Shown: positions 23,037 through 29,847 of the stretch, piece by piece
Layout: each line of letters begins with the position of its first letter
How positions within the stretch are numbered: the first letter of the stretch is position 1
Assembly: GCA_034086705.1 (NCBI GenBank)
Contig: JAXDZV010000090.1
Span: 1 to 29,847 of the forward strand
Direction: 5' to 3'
Length of the DNA: 29,847 bases
DNA from: UMGS1225 sp034086705
GTDB lineage: Bacteria > Bacillota > Clostridia > Oscillospirales > CAG-272
The notes under the pieces: model-generated
The model's input: only the letters and a program-made list of their open reading frames with translations
Told to the model about the DNA's origin: nothing
Databases searched by the model: none
Made by a program: the position numbers and the translations under genes

Positions 23037-23065
23037 ATTATAACAAATACGGGATACTTTTGCAA
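23037..23065 (-). promoter_or_regulatory. Promoter of the NusG II-Gx-apbE unit
   Basis: On the minus strand TTGCAA (23060-23065), a 17-bp spacer and a perfect TATAAT (complement of 23037-23042) lie 27 bp upstream of the first start codon. Confidence 0.8.
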
Positions 23066-23116
23066 GCAAGGGGCTTTGTAGTAATATCCCATTTTTCACG
23101 CATAAAAACGATCAAA

Positions 23117-23222
23117 CTCGACAGCAATACCAAAAAAATGCAAATTAGTCGAATCAAATAGAACAAAATTCGAATTTAAAATGATATTTTGTGTTGACAC
23201 AGGGATTTTGTTGTGATAGGAT
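23117..23222 (+). promoter_or_regulatory. Upstream spo0A promoter with 0A-box-like sites
   Basis: A perfect TTGACA (23194-23199), 17-bp spacer and TAGGAT (23217-23222) form a distal promoter. Upstream are three TCGA-centred sites: CTCGACA (23117-23123), AGTCGAA (23147-23153) and TTCGAAT (23169-23175). The first two each differ from the Spo0A box TGTCGAA (either strand) at one position. They suggest autoregulation. The 400 bp between 23043 and 23452 hold no credible gene. No clear sigma-H promoter was found. Confidence 0.5.
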
Positions 23223-23340
23223 AAAGTTGTGGTGAAAAAGGTGTTTCTGAGGACCTTAAAAACGACATAATTCCTCCAAAAATGGAATTGAATGGAAAAA
23301 GCGTCTAAAATCAATACGAAAATCTTGTGAAATCCGTCCA

Positions 23341-23369
23341 TTGCATTATTTACCTAAATATGGTAATAT
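23341..23369 (+). promoter_or_regulatory. Proximal spo0A promoter candidate
   Basis: TTGCAT (23341-23346), a 17-bp spacer and TAATAT (23364-23369), 84 bp before the spo0A start. The hexamers are moderate; together with the distal promoter this would give two starts, as at many spo0A genes. Confidence 0.45.
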
Positions 23370-23452
23370 TAAAGAACGAAATACCGCCACCGTATCCGGC
23401 TTTGGTATAGGGCTTTCGATTAAAATTAAATTTGCAAAGGAGAAGTGAAAAG

Positions 23453-24238
23453 ATGGAACAAAAGGTGCGCGTTTTGATTGCGGACTCCAATCAGGATTTG
23501 CGCGGAAGTTGTCGGGAACAACTTTCAAGACAGGGGATTGAGCTGACGGAAGATGCAACCAATGGCGAGGATGCACTGCAGCTGATTAAAAAGTATAAAC
23601 CGGACGTTGTTTTGGTGGATGCCTGGCTGGCGAAGCTTGACGGAATTCAGCTGATAAAAACGGTTAGAAATATGGGACACGATTTTACGGTGCGGCCAGC
23701 TTTTATTTATGTCAACTATGAAGGTTCCGCAAATTTATTTCCGGAAGCAACGGAAGCCGGTGCGGCGTATTGCATGTACAAGCCGTTTAACTATCCGGTG
23801 CTTGCAGACCGTATAAAAAGTGTTTATAGCCGTGTGAAGGATCACGATACCTTCCCGGCACGAAGTATTGTTCGTCCGCTCGACAGTGACATTGAGGCGC
23901 AAGTAACAAGTGTGATTCATCAAATAGGTGTACCTGCGCACATCAAGGGGTATCAATATCTCCGTACGGCGATTATCATGGCAATCAATGACACGGAGAT
24001 CATCAATTATGTAACAAAAATGCTGTATCCTTCCGTTGCGAAGAAATACCAGACAACCTCTTCTCGTGTGGAGCGTGCTATTCGACATGCTATTGAAGTG
24101 GCATGGGACCGAGGAGATATCGACACGTTGAACGCATATTTTGGATATACAGTGCAGAATAACCGGGGTAAGCCGACGAACTCTGAGTTTATCGCTATGA
24201 TCAGTGATAATCTCCGCTTGAAAAATAAACTTTCCTGA
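23453..24238 (+). CDS. spo0A: Stage 0 sporulation protein A, master response regulator
   Basis: The 261-aa regulator that, once phosphorylated, commits the cell to sporulation. The C-terminal DNA-binding domain is highly conserved: HQIGVPAHIKGYQYLRTAI, TSSRVERAIRHAIEVAWDRG and KPTNSEFIAMISDNLRLKNK. The N-terminal receiver keeps the phospho-acceptor Asp56 (VDAWLAKLDG) and Lys110 (MYKPFN). It has Ser12 where the second acidic residue (B. subtilis Asp11) is expected, Asn88 in place of the conserved Thr84, and lacks the MP after the active Asp. ATG 23453 has AAGGAG 10 nt upstream. It is monocistronic between two promoters and a terminator. The receiver changes could alter phosphorylation kinetics; the identity as Spo0A is certain from the effector domain. 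Confidence 0.96.
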   Translation: MEQKVRVLIADSNQDLRGSCREQLSRQGIELTEDATNGEDALQLIKKYKPDVVLVDAWLAKLDGIQLIKTVRNMGHDFTVRPAFIYVNYEGSANLFPEATEAGAAYCMYKPFNYPVLADRIKSVYSRVKDHDTFPARSIVRPLDSDIEAQVTSVIHQIGVPAHIKGYQYLRTAIIMAINDTEIINYVTKMLYPSVAKKYQTTSSRVERAIRHAIEVAWDRGDIDTLNAYFGYTVQNNRGKPTNSEFIAMISDNLRLKNKLS

Positions 24239-24254
24239 GTGGAAAATTATAAAT

Positions 24255-24305
24255 GTCCCTTTGCAATGCGATGCCTTGGCAGAGCGCAGCGCAAAGGGAC
24301 GTTTT
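24255..24305 (+). terminator. Terminator between convergent spo0A and clpB
   Basis: GTCCCTTTGC (24255-24264) and GCAAAGGGAC (24291-24300) form a perfect 10-bp stem with further pairing possible in the 26-nt loop. GTTTT follows on the plus side and ATTTATAATTTT on the minus side, so it can serve both genes. Confidence 0.75.
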
Positions 24306-24320
24306 ATATGGCTGGCGTGC

Positions 24321-26912
24321 TTATTTTCCCTGTACCGTGAGAGAGCCGGTTTCGGCAGAGACTTCGACGGTTGTCTCAGGTTTTGGATTTTCACGCAATA
24401 GATAAGAGGCAACTTTTGTTTCCAGTTGCGATTGAATGAAGCGCTTGAGCGGACGTGCGCCCATCGATGGGTCATATCCTTGCTCGATAATAGCTTCTTT
24501 TGCAGCGTCGGTGACACGCAAATGCAGTTGTTTGTCCTCCAATCGGTCGGAAAGAGAGCGAAGCTGCAAATCCACAATTGCGCGGATATTGTCTTTACTT
24601 AGCGGACGATACATAACAATTTCATCCAGCCGATTCAGAAATTCTGGCTTGAAGCTGCTGTGAAGCAATGCCCAAACCGCTTCTTGTGCTTCCTTGCTGA
24701 TTGCGCCGCCTGAATCGATTCCGTTCAAAATGTATTCTGAACCGAGGTTGGAGGTGAGAATGATGATGGTATTTTTAAAATCCACCGTGCGCCCCTGACT
24801 GTCAGTGATCCTGCCATCATCCAGTACCTGCAGCAGAATATGAAAGACATCCGGATGTGCTTTCTCAATTTCGTCAAACAACACAACACTGTATGGCTTA
24901 CGGCGTACAGCCTCTGTAAGCTGACCGCCTTCGTCATATCCCACATATCCGGGAGGAGCCCCGATAAGTCGTGATACGGAAAACTTCTCCATATACTCAC
25001 TCATATCAATGCGGATTAAATTCTTTTCATCATCAAAGAGAGTGCGCGCCAGTACTTTTGCAAGCTCTGTTTTGCCAACGCCGGTTGGCCCGAGAAACAA
25101 AAAAGATCCGATCGGGCGCTTAGGGTCAGCGATGCCGGCGCGAGAGCGAAGAATTGCATTGCAAACTTTTTCTACTGCTTCATCCTGCCCAATGACATAT
25201 TTATGAATGATTTGCGGCAAACGGAGAAGTTTTTCTCGTTCACCTTCCATGAGTTTACTGACGGGAATCCCTGTCCAACGGGATATGATTTTTCCGATTT
25301 CTTCTTCGGTGACTGCGCCGCGGAGCAGGGAAGTACCTGTTGAAGCTGAATCATTGTCTTCTTCCGCCTGTGCGAGTTGCTTTTGCAGCTGTGGCAATGT
25401 ACCGTATCGTAGTTTTGCTGCGCGTTCCAAATCATAGGCATTTTGGGCAGATTCGATCGCAGCATTGGTCTTTTCGATTTCCTGACGCAGCTGAGCTACG
25501 CGGTTGTAATTTTCTTTTTCTTTTTCCCAGGAAATTTTCATTTTGCCGAATTGTTCACGCAGGCCGGAAAGTTCCAAACGGATATCTTCCAGACGTTTTT
25601 GAGAAAGATTGTCTGTCTCTTTGGAAAGTGCAGCCTCTTCAATCTCCAGTTGAATCATCCGCCGGGAGATTTCATCCATTTCCGTTGGCATGCTGTTCAT
25701 TTCCGTTTTTATCATTGCGCAAGCTTCATCCACCAGGTCAATTGCTTTGTCGGGTAGAAAACGGTCTGTGATATACCGGTCGGAGAGTACCGCTGCTGAA
25801 ACCAAAGCAGTATCGTGAATTTTTACGCCGTGAAATACCTCATATCGTTCTTTCAAACCGCGCAAAATTGCAATCGTATCCATAACGGTGGGTTCATTCA
25901 CTGTGACCGGCTGGAATCTTCGTTCTAGTGCTGCATCTTTTTCAATATACTGTCTGTATTCGTTGAGAGTTGTTGCTCCGATACAGTGCAATTCACCGCG
26001 TGCCAGCATTGGCTTGAGCAAGTTACCCGCATCCATAGCGCCGTCGCTTTTTCCGGCGCCGACAATGGTATGCAACTCATCTATGAAAAGAATAATTTTG
26101 CCTTCACTTTTGCGGACTTCTTCCAAAACTGCTTTCAAACGTTCTTCGAATTCACCGCGAAATTTTGCGCCGGCGATCAATGCACCCATATCCAAAGAGA
26201 AAATGGAGCGGTCCTTTAGATGCTCCGGAACATCCCCTTTGACAATACGTTGTGCCAACCCTTCTGCAATGGCTGTTTTTCCAACGCCGGGTTCACCGAT
26301 CAGACACGGGTTGTTTTTTGTTTTTCTGGAAAGGATACGAATCACATTCCGTATCTCGTCATCGCGCCCGATCACGGGATCAAGCTTTTGCGCACGCGCC
26401 AGCGCCACAAGGTCTTGTCCGTATTTTTTTAACACATCGTAAGTACTTTCCGGGCTGTCGGTGGTTACATGCGTATTACCGCGAACATCTTTGAGAGCTT
26501 TCAAGACAGCGTCTTTTGAGAGACCGTGTGTGCGGAAAAGTTGTTTTATCGCTTTATCGGAGCAGTCGAAGAAGGAAAGAAGCAGATGTTCAACGGAAAC
26601 AAAATCGTCTTGCATGTTTCGTGCCAATGTTTCCGCTGCGTTTAAAATAGTCTCTGTTTCATTGGTAAAATAAACGTTGGTTGTGCCGTGAACGCTTGGT
26701 AATGCTTGTAGCTGTGTATTCAGCTCAGAGAGCATAGCCGAAGGCTGTGCACCACACTTGGAAAGCAGCCCGTTGACAAGTCCGTCAGTGTCGGAGAGAA
26801 GACCGTAGCACAGGTGCACGGGTTGAATCATTTGGTGCTGATGCTCCATGGCAATATCTCTCGCACGCTCCAATGCGTGGATTGAATTTTGTGTGAATTT
26901 ATTCAGATTCAT
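24321..26912 (-). CDS. clpB: ATP-dependent disaggregase ClpB
   Basis: An 863-aa Hsp100 chaperone that extracts polypeptides from aggregates together with DnaK. The order is the Clp N-domain (to ~145), NBD1 with Walker A GEPGVGKT and Walker B IILFIDELHT, the long coiled-coil middle domain (about 400-525, the mark of ClpB against ClpA/ClpX), then NBD2 with GPTGVGKT, VVLFDEIEKAHPDV and the C-terminal GYDPSMGARPLKR. I choose ATG 26912 (MNLNKFTQ): GGTGG is 7-9 nt upstream, whereas the ATG two codons earlier (26918) almost touches it. A CIRCE operator 80 bp upstream indicates HrcA repression and heat-shock induction. The stop is followed by the shared terminator with spo0A. Confidence 0.97.
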   Translation of the reverse strand: MNLNKFTQNSIHALERARDIAMEHQHQMIQPVHLCYGLLSDTDGLVNGLLSKCGAQPSAMLSELNTQLQALPSVHGTTNVYFTNETETILNAAETLARNMQDDFVSVEHLLLSFFDCSDKAIKQLFRTHGLSKDAVLKALKDVRGNTHVTTDSPESTYDVLKKYGQDLVALARAQKLDPVIGRDDEIRNVIRILSRKTKNNPCLIGEPGVGKTAIAEGLAQRIVKGDVPEHLKDRSIFSLDMGALIAGAKFRGEFEERLKAVLEEVRKSEGKIILFIDELHTIVGAGKSDGAMDAGNLLKPMLARGELHCIGATTLNEYRQYIEKDAALERRFQPVTVNEPTVMDTIAILRGLKERYEVFHGVKIHDTALVSAAVLSDRYITDRFLPDKAIDLVDEACAMIKTEMNSMPTEMDEISRRMIQLEIEEAALSKETDNLSQKRLEDIRLELSGLREQFGKMKISWEKEKENYNRVAQLRQEIEKTNAAIESAQNAYDLERAAKLRYGTLPQLQKQLAQAEEDNDSASTGTSLLRGAVTEEEIGKIISRWTGIPVSKLMEGEREKLLRLPQIIHKYVIGQDEAVEKVCNAILRSRAGIADPKRPIGSFLFLGPTGVGKTELAKVLARTLFDDEKNLIRIDMSEYMEKFSVSRLIGAPPGYVGYDEGGQLTEAVRRKPYSVVLFDEIEKAHPDVFHILLQVLDDGRITDSQGRTVDFKNTIIILTSNLGSEYILNGIDSGGAISKEAQEAVWALLHSSFKPEFLNRLDEIVMYRPLSKDNIRAIVDLQLRSLSDRLEDKQLHLRVTDAAKEAIIEQGYDPSMGARPLKRFIQSQLETKVASYLLRENPKPETTVEVSAETGSLTVQGK

Positions 26913-26991
26913 AAACATCCCACCTTTCATGAGAGTAGTGTATCGCAAATTTATGAATATATAAAAAGAAAACCATGAACTATATGTAAAA

Positions 26992-27018
26992 TTAGCACTC
27001 ATGGCTAAAGAGTGCTAA
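26992..27018 (-). promoter_or_regulatory. CIRCE element (HrcA operator)
   Basis: TTAGCACTC (26992-27000), nine bases, GAGTGCTAA (27010-27018): both arms match the CIRCE consensus exactly. HrcA binds it as a repressor of heat-shock genes. It touches the likely clpB -10 (complement of 27018-27023, TTAAAT) whose -35 would be TTGTCA (complement of 27041-27046, spacer 17), so it covers the clpB transcription start. Confidence 0.95.
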
Positions 27019-27039
27019 TTTAAAAATTTGAAATAAATC

Positions 27040-27068
27040 TTGACAATTTTGTACACTTCCTATATACT
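27040..27068 (+). promoter_or_regulatory. Promoter of the SLH-GH5 gene
   Basis: Perfect TTGACA (27040-27045), a 17-bp spacer and TATACT (27063-27068), 46 bp before the start codon. The -35 is superimposed on the proposed clpB -35 on the other strand. Confidence 0.8.
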
Positions 27069-27114
27069 TTGGATGAAAGCGAACACAAGGTGCGAAGAAG
27101 ATTTGGAGGATTTT

Positions 27115-29400
27115 ATGAAACAGCGTATTGTGTCCTTTTTTTTGACATTGGTTCTCCTTTTAGGAGCCTTTGTCATACCGACTTTTGCAACAGTTGACGT
27201 TTTTACAGATGTCCCGGGGTATTGGGCGGCAGACGATATCTATTGGGCTTATGAGAATGGTATTGCTGCCGGAGTTGGCCAAAACACCTTTGCTCCACGC
27301 GCCTCTTTGACCCGCGCCATGTTTGTTGCCTTTCTGTATCGTACCGCAAAACTGGTTGGTGACGATGTAAGTTCTGCAACTATGGAGAATCCTTTTGCAG
27401 ATGTGCGTGAAAAAGATTGGTACTATACGAGTGCTTTGTGGGCATATTCCACGGGCATTGTTGCAGGTACCGGTACCAAAAATGGAAAAATCGTGTTTTC
27501 TCCTACGGTAGAAATCACACGTGAGCAAACTTGTGCGATGCTGCACCGGTATCTTGCCGATTTTCTGAAGTGTGAAATCGGTACGGAAAATGCTCCTTTA
27601 TCTTTTGCAGATGCATCGAAAATTTCTTCCTGGGCACGGACAGATGCGGATGTTATGTCTGCTATCGGTATTTTCGCAGGAGATACCAACGGAAATTTTT
27701 CTCCGAAAGCACTGACCGAACGCGGGGCAGCTGTTTCCCTTTGCCGCCGTATTTATAATGTTTTGCGACCGGATTACAGTAATGATCCGCAGATTCGCTG
27801 TGTTGGTTTTAAAACTCAAACCCTGAACAGTAATATCAAGCAAGCTTCGTTTCTTACAGGTCGCTTGCGCTTCCGTGCGATCCTTTCTGCGGAAAACAAT
27901 ATTTCGATTTCAACGCCGCTTGCACAAGATCCGTCTTTGCGTCAAATTAACGCGGTTGACTATTTTACGATTGACGGACAAATGCACACCTACGATATTG
28001 TCAAATTGGAGAACAATGCAATTTTGTTCTTCTGTGACGGCGAAAAGGTTGGTGTTTACGGCAAAGCACGTACATACAGTGCTGAATTGACCGACGAGCA
28101 GATCCGGATTGGACTTGAATATCAAAATCCAACAGAACCCTTGACGGAAACGGTGATTTCACTTCTTGATATCAATTCTACGCAAGGATGTGTTTTCCGC
28201 TTGGTAGACGAAAGTCCGTTGGGATTGCACGGAGCATTAACCGTGCAGGGTAGCAAGCTTGTTGATCGCAACGGGGAAGAAGTGGTTATGAACGGAATGC
28301 ACCTGTTTGTGAATGTTTATAACGAATTACAAACGGATCACTTGCCCTTTACTTCTTATGAAGAGTTGAAATGGCTGCGGGATGACTGGGGCATAAACTG
28401 CATTCGTCTGGCCTTGATCCCGGTTATTTATTTGAACGATTCGCCGATTGTACAGGCACAGAAGATGCAGACAATGTATACAATGATTGAGAATGCCAAC
28501 CGTGTTGGTATCTATGTTTTATTGGATTGGCACGGATATGAAGAAGTGGCAACTGAGGAGTATGAAAAAGCAGACCCGAGAATTTATCAAAAAGAAGCTG
28601 AAGAGTTCTTTGATCATTTTTCCGAAAAATATGCTTCCTATGAGAATATTTTCTACGAGCTGTATAATGAACCTGCAGCCGGGAAAGATTCTCCGACTTT
28701 CGATTTCGATTGGACTGATACTTGGAATGATAAATTGCTTATGTCGTATCTGCAAGGATATATGGATTACTGGGAACAGATACTTAAGCCGTATTCTGAG
28801 CGTCTTATTGAGATCATACGCGCCAATGACCCGGATGCAATCGTGGTTGCGAATACACCTTCGGCGGATCAGCATCCGGAGGTTGCGGCTGTCTCTCCGA
28901 TTGATGCGGAGAATATCATGTATTCCGCTCACCCTTGGTCTGATGGAACCATGCAAAATTTGACTACACAAGGCGTAAGGCGCAGCATCAAATATGGTAA
29001 TATTTGTATTTTTGCGACAGAAGCCGGCTTTTATCCTGACGAAGCTGGCGGGTTTGAGCTGGCGGGGTTGCCAAAGACCTATGAAAATGCGGTGTATTGG
29101 TTGCATTCTCATCAGGAAAAGTATTTGGCTAATTTCATCGAAAAAGATAATATTAATTACATCTATTTTCTCTTGTTGTGGAATAGTAACGATGATTATC
29201 GATCCTCGTTTAAGGCGGACCGGATGACCTATGATCAAGGTTCCGGCTGGAGCGATGATCAGCTCACCTTTACGGGTGAGTACATGCGGCATTGGTTCCG
29301 CAAGCGGGCTGGCCTCGAAGATGATAGCTGGTTTACGGAATGGCATGTTGCCAACGATGCGTATTATGATGCGCTGATTGAAGAACAGCTGAATCCGTAA
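27115..29400 (+). CDS. Cell-wall-anchored glycoside hydrolase family 5 with SLH domains
   Basis: A 761-aa secreted endoglycanase-type enzyme. The signal peptide ends about residue 25 (FVIPTFA). Three S-layer homology domains (about 27-80, 91-150 and 162-217; VFTDVPGYWAADDIYWAYEN, FADVREKDWYYTSALWAYS, FADASKISSWARTDADVM) anchor it to the pyruvylated cell-wall polymer. A ~150-residue beta-rich region of unknown type follows, then the GH5 barrel from about 375. The predicted acid/base is Glu519 in YELYNEP and the nucleophile Glu636 in FATEAGF; LLDWHGYE is also conserved. The substrate is likely a beta-1,4-glucan or mannan but cannot be fixed. ATG 27115 has GGAGGA 4 nt upstream. The longer frame back to 27040 would start inside the promoter. 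The ABC gene begins 2 bp after the stop. Confidence 0.93.
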   Translation: MKQRIVSFFLTLVLLLGAFVIPTFATVDVFTDVPGYWAADDIYWAYENGIAAGVGQNTFAPRASLTRAMFVAFLYRTAKLVGDDVSSATMENPFADVREKDWYYTSALWAYSTGIVAGTGTKNGKIVFSPTVEITREQTCAMLHRYLADFLKCEIGTENAPLSFADASKISSWARTDADVMSAIGIFAGDTNGNFSPKALTERGAAVSLCRRIYNVLRPDYSNDPQIRCVGFKTQTLNSNIKQASFLTGRLRFRAILSAENNISISTPLAQDPSLRQINAVDYFTIDGQMHTYDIVKLENNAILFFCDGEKVGVYGKARTYSAELTDEQIRIGLEYQNPTEPLTETVISLLDINSTQGCVFRLVDESPLGLHGALTVQGSKLVDRNGEEVVMNGMHLFVNVYNELQTDHLPFTSYEELKWLRDDWGINCIRLALIPVIYLNDSPIVQAQKMQTMYTMIENANRVGIYVLLDWHGYEEVATEEYEKADPRIYQKEAEEFFDHFSEKYASYENIFYELYNEPAAGKDSPTFDFDWTDTWNDKLLMSYLQGYMDYWEQILKPYSERLIEIIRANDPDAIVVANTPSADQHPEVAAVSPIDAENIMYSAHPWSDGTMQNLTTQGVRRSIKYGNICIFATEAGFYPDEAGGFELAGLPKTYENAVYWLHSHQEKYLANFIEKDNINYIYFLLLWNSNDDYRSSFKADRMTYDQGSGWSDDQLTFTGEYMRHWFRKRAGLEDDSWFTEWHVANDAYYDALIEEQLNP

Positions 29401-29402
29401 GA

Positions 29403-29847
29403 ATGCAAGCGAGTATCAGCTGTTCACACCTGTCAATGTGCTGCAACGGCACAAAATTGTTGGATGATATAACATTGTCTATCCCGAGGGGGATTACGGC
29501 ACTGCTTGGAGAAAGCGGAAGCGGAAAATCTGCGTTACTGCGTGCGGTTGCTGGCATTGACCCTCCTTGCAGCGGAACGCTGGAGGTTTTTGGCAATTCG
29601 GTTTTTACATTGCGAAAACAAAAACGCTTGCGTACGTTGATTGGATACGCGTCGGAAAGCGGTTGCTTTGCTCCGAATCTTCGTGTAGAGCAGAATTTAT
29701 TGTATGCTGCCCGTTTACATGGGATACGGGGCAAAGCCGCCAGAGCACGCGTGATTGATGTGATACAACAGTATTCTTTGCAGCCATATTATGCTGTTCG
29801 TGCCAGGGACCTATCCGGTGGTTTTCAAAAGCGGCTGGACCATGCTA
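29403..29847 (+). CDS. ABC transporter ATP-binding protein (runs off right edge)
   Basis: The frame from ATG 29403 is open to the end of the window (148 codons). It shows LLDDITLSIPRGITALLGES, Walker A GESGSGKS, a Q-loop-like region IGYASESGCFAPNLRVEQNL (the usual Gln is replaced by Ala-Ser-Glu) and the signature LSGGFQKRL. The layout LRVEQNLLYAARLHGI with LSGGFQKR resembles ABC-2 type exporter ATPases. It starts 2 bp after the GH5 gene with no strong ribosome binding site, so it may be translationally coupled to it. The membrane partner and Walker B lie outside the window. Confidence 0.88.
   Translation, partial: MQASISCSHLSMCCNGTKLLDDITLSIPRGITALLGESGSGKSALLRAVAGIDPPCSGTLEVFGNSVFTLRKQKRLRTLIGYASESGCFAPNLRVEQNLLYAARLHGIRGKAARARVIDVIQQYSLQPYYAVRARDLSGGFQKRLDHA

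Noticed and set aside
23200..23260. Sigma-H promoter for spo0A (AGGATAA near 23218)
   Set aside because: The -35-like part is present but no GAAT-type -10 lies at the right distance.
23096..23341. 81-codon minus-strand frame upstream of spo0A
   Set aside because: No ribosome binding site, aromatic-rich random composition, and it overlaps the spo0A promoter region.
25888..26442. 184-codon frame antisense to clpB (also 25340-25771)
   Set aside because: Fully inside a certain clpB gene, no ribosome binding site and no family resemblance; shadow of clpB codon use.
1..29847. CRISPR array, complete IS element, restriction or abortive-infection system
   Set aside because: No regularly spaced repeats, no transposase with terminal inverted repeats and no defence-type protein motifs were seen.

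Overview
The window looks like chromosomal DNA of an endospore-forming, anaerobic Clostridia-type Firmicute, probably Oscillospiraceae/Ruminococcaceae-like. This is inferred from a complete spoIIIA operon, spo0A, an HrcA/CIRCE heat-shock operator, the class 1B pyrD/pyrK pair, SLH-anchored polysaccharide hydrolase and housekeeping-type sigma-A promoters with 17-bp spacers. No species can be named from the sequence alone.

Layout. (1) 1-1750 is accessory DNA: the tail of a large serine recombinase running in from the left edge, a decayed tail of a second recombinase facing it, a small lipoprotein gene with its own promoter and terminator, and a gene-free stretch with direct repeats and a tight cluster of three hairpins. 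It ends at a tRNA-Leu(CAA) gene on the minus strand. (2) 1985-4407, minus strand: citrate synthase, a small membrane PH-like protein and a DUF5662 protein. (3) 4608-10151, plus strand: a cytoplasmic GH2 glycosidase, an S-formylglutathione-hydrolase-like esterase, an iron-sulfur-flavoprotein-like NAD(P)H:FMN reductase, and a cysteine-rich protein of unknown function. (4) 10204-16387: a de novo pyrimidine operon, pyrC-pyrK-pyrD-pyrF-HAD phosphatase-pyrE-pyrB, with a strong promoter, a leader with an intrinsic terminator, and nearly every gene junction overlapping. (5) 16377-21092: the eight-gene spoIIIA operon for the mother cell-forespore channel, preceded by a sigma-E-like promoter. (6) 21060-23065, minus strand: NusG domain II protein, Gx transporter and ApbE lipoprotein, resembling the EetA/EetB/flavin-transfer core of extracytoplasmic electron-transfer loci. 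(7) spo0A with a long upstream region. (8) clpB (minus) and an SLH-GH5 glycosidase (plus), divergent around a perfect CIRCE operator and superimposed -35 elements. (9) The start of an ABC-transporter ATPase at the right edge.

The most unusual points are: PyrB is fused to what looks like only the zinc domain of PyrI, without the nucleotide-binding domain; the Spo0A receiver keeps its phospho-acceptor Asp56 but has lost other conserved receiver residues; a HAD phosphatase is translationally embedded in the pyr operon; the pyr leader can be drawn as mutually exclusive terminator/antiterminator structures without an obvious PyrR site; and the clpB/GH5 divergent promoters share one -35 region beside CIRCE. 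I did not find a CRISPR array, a complete insertion sequence or an obvious defence system.
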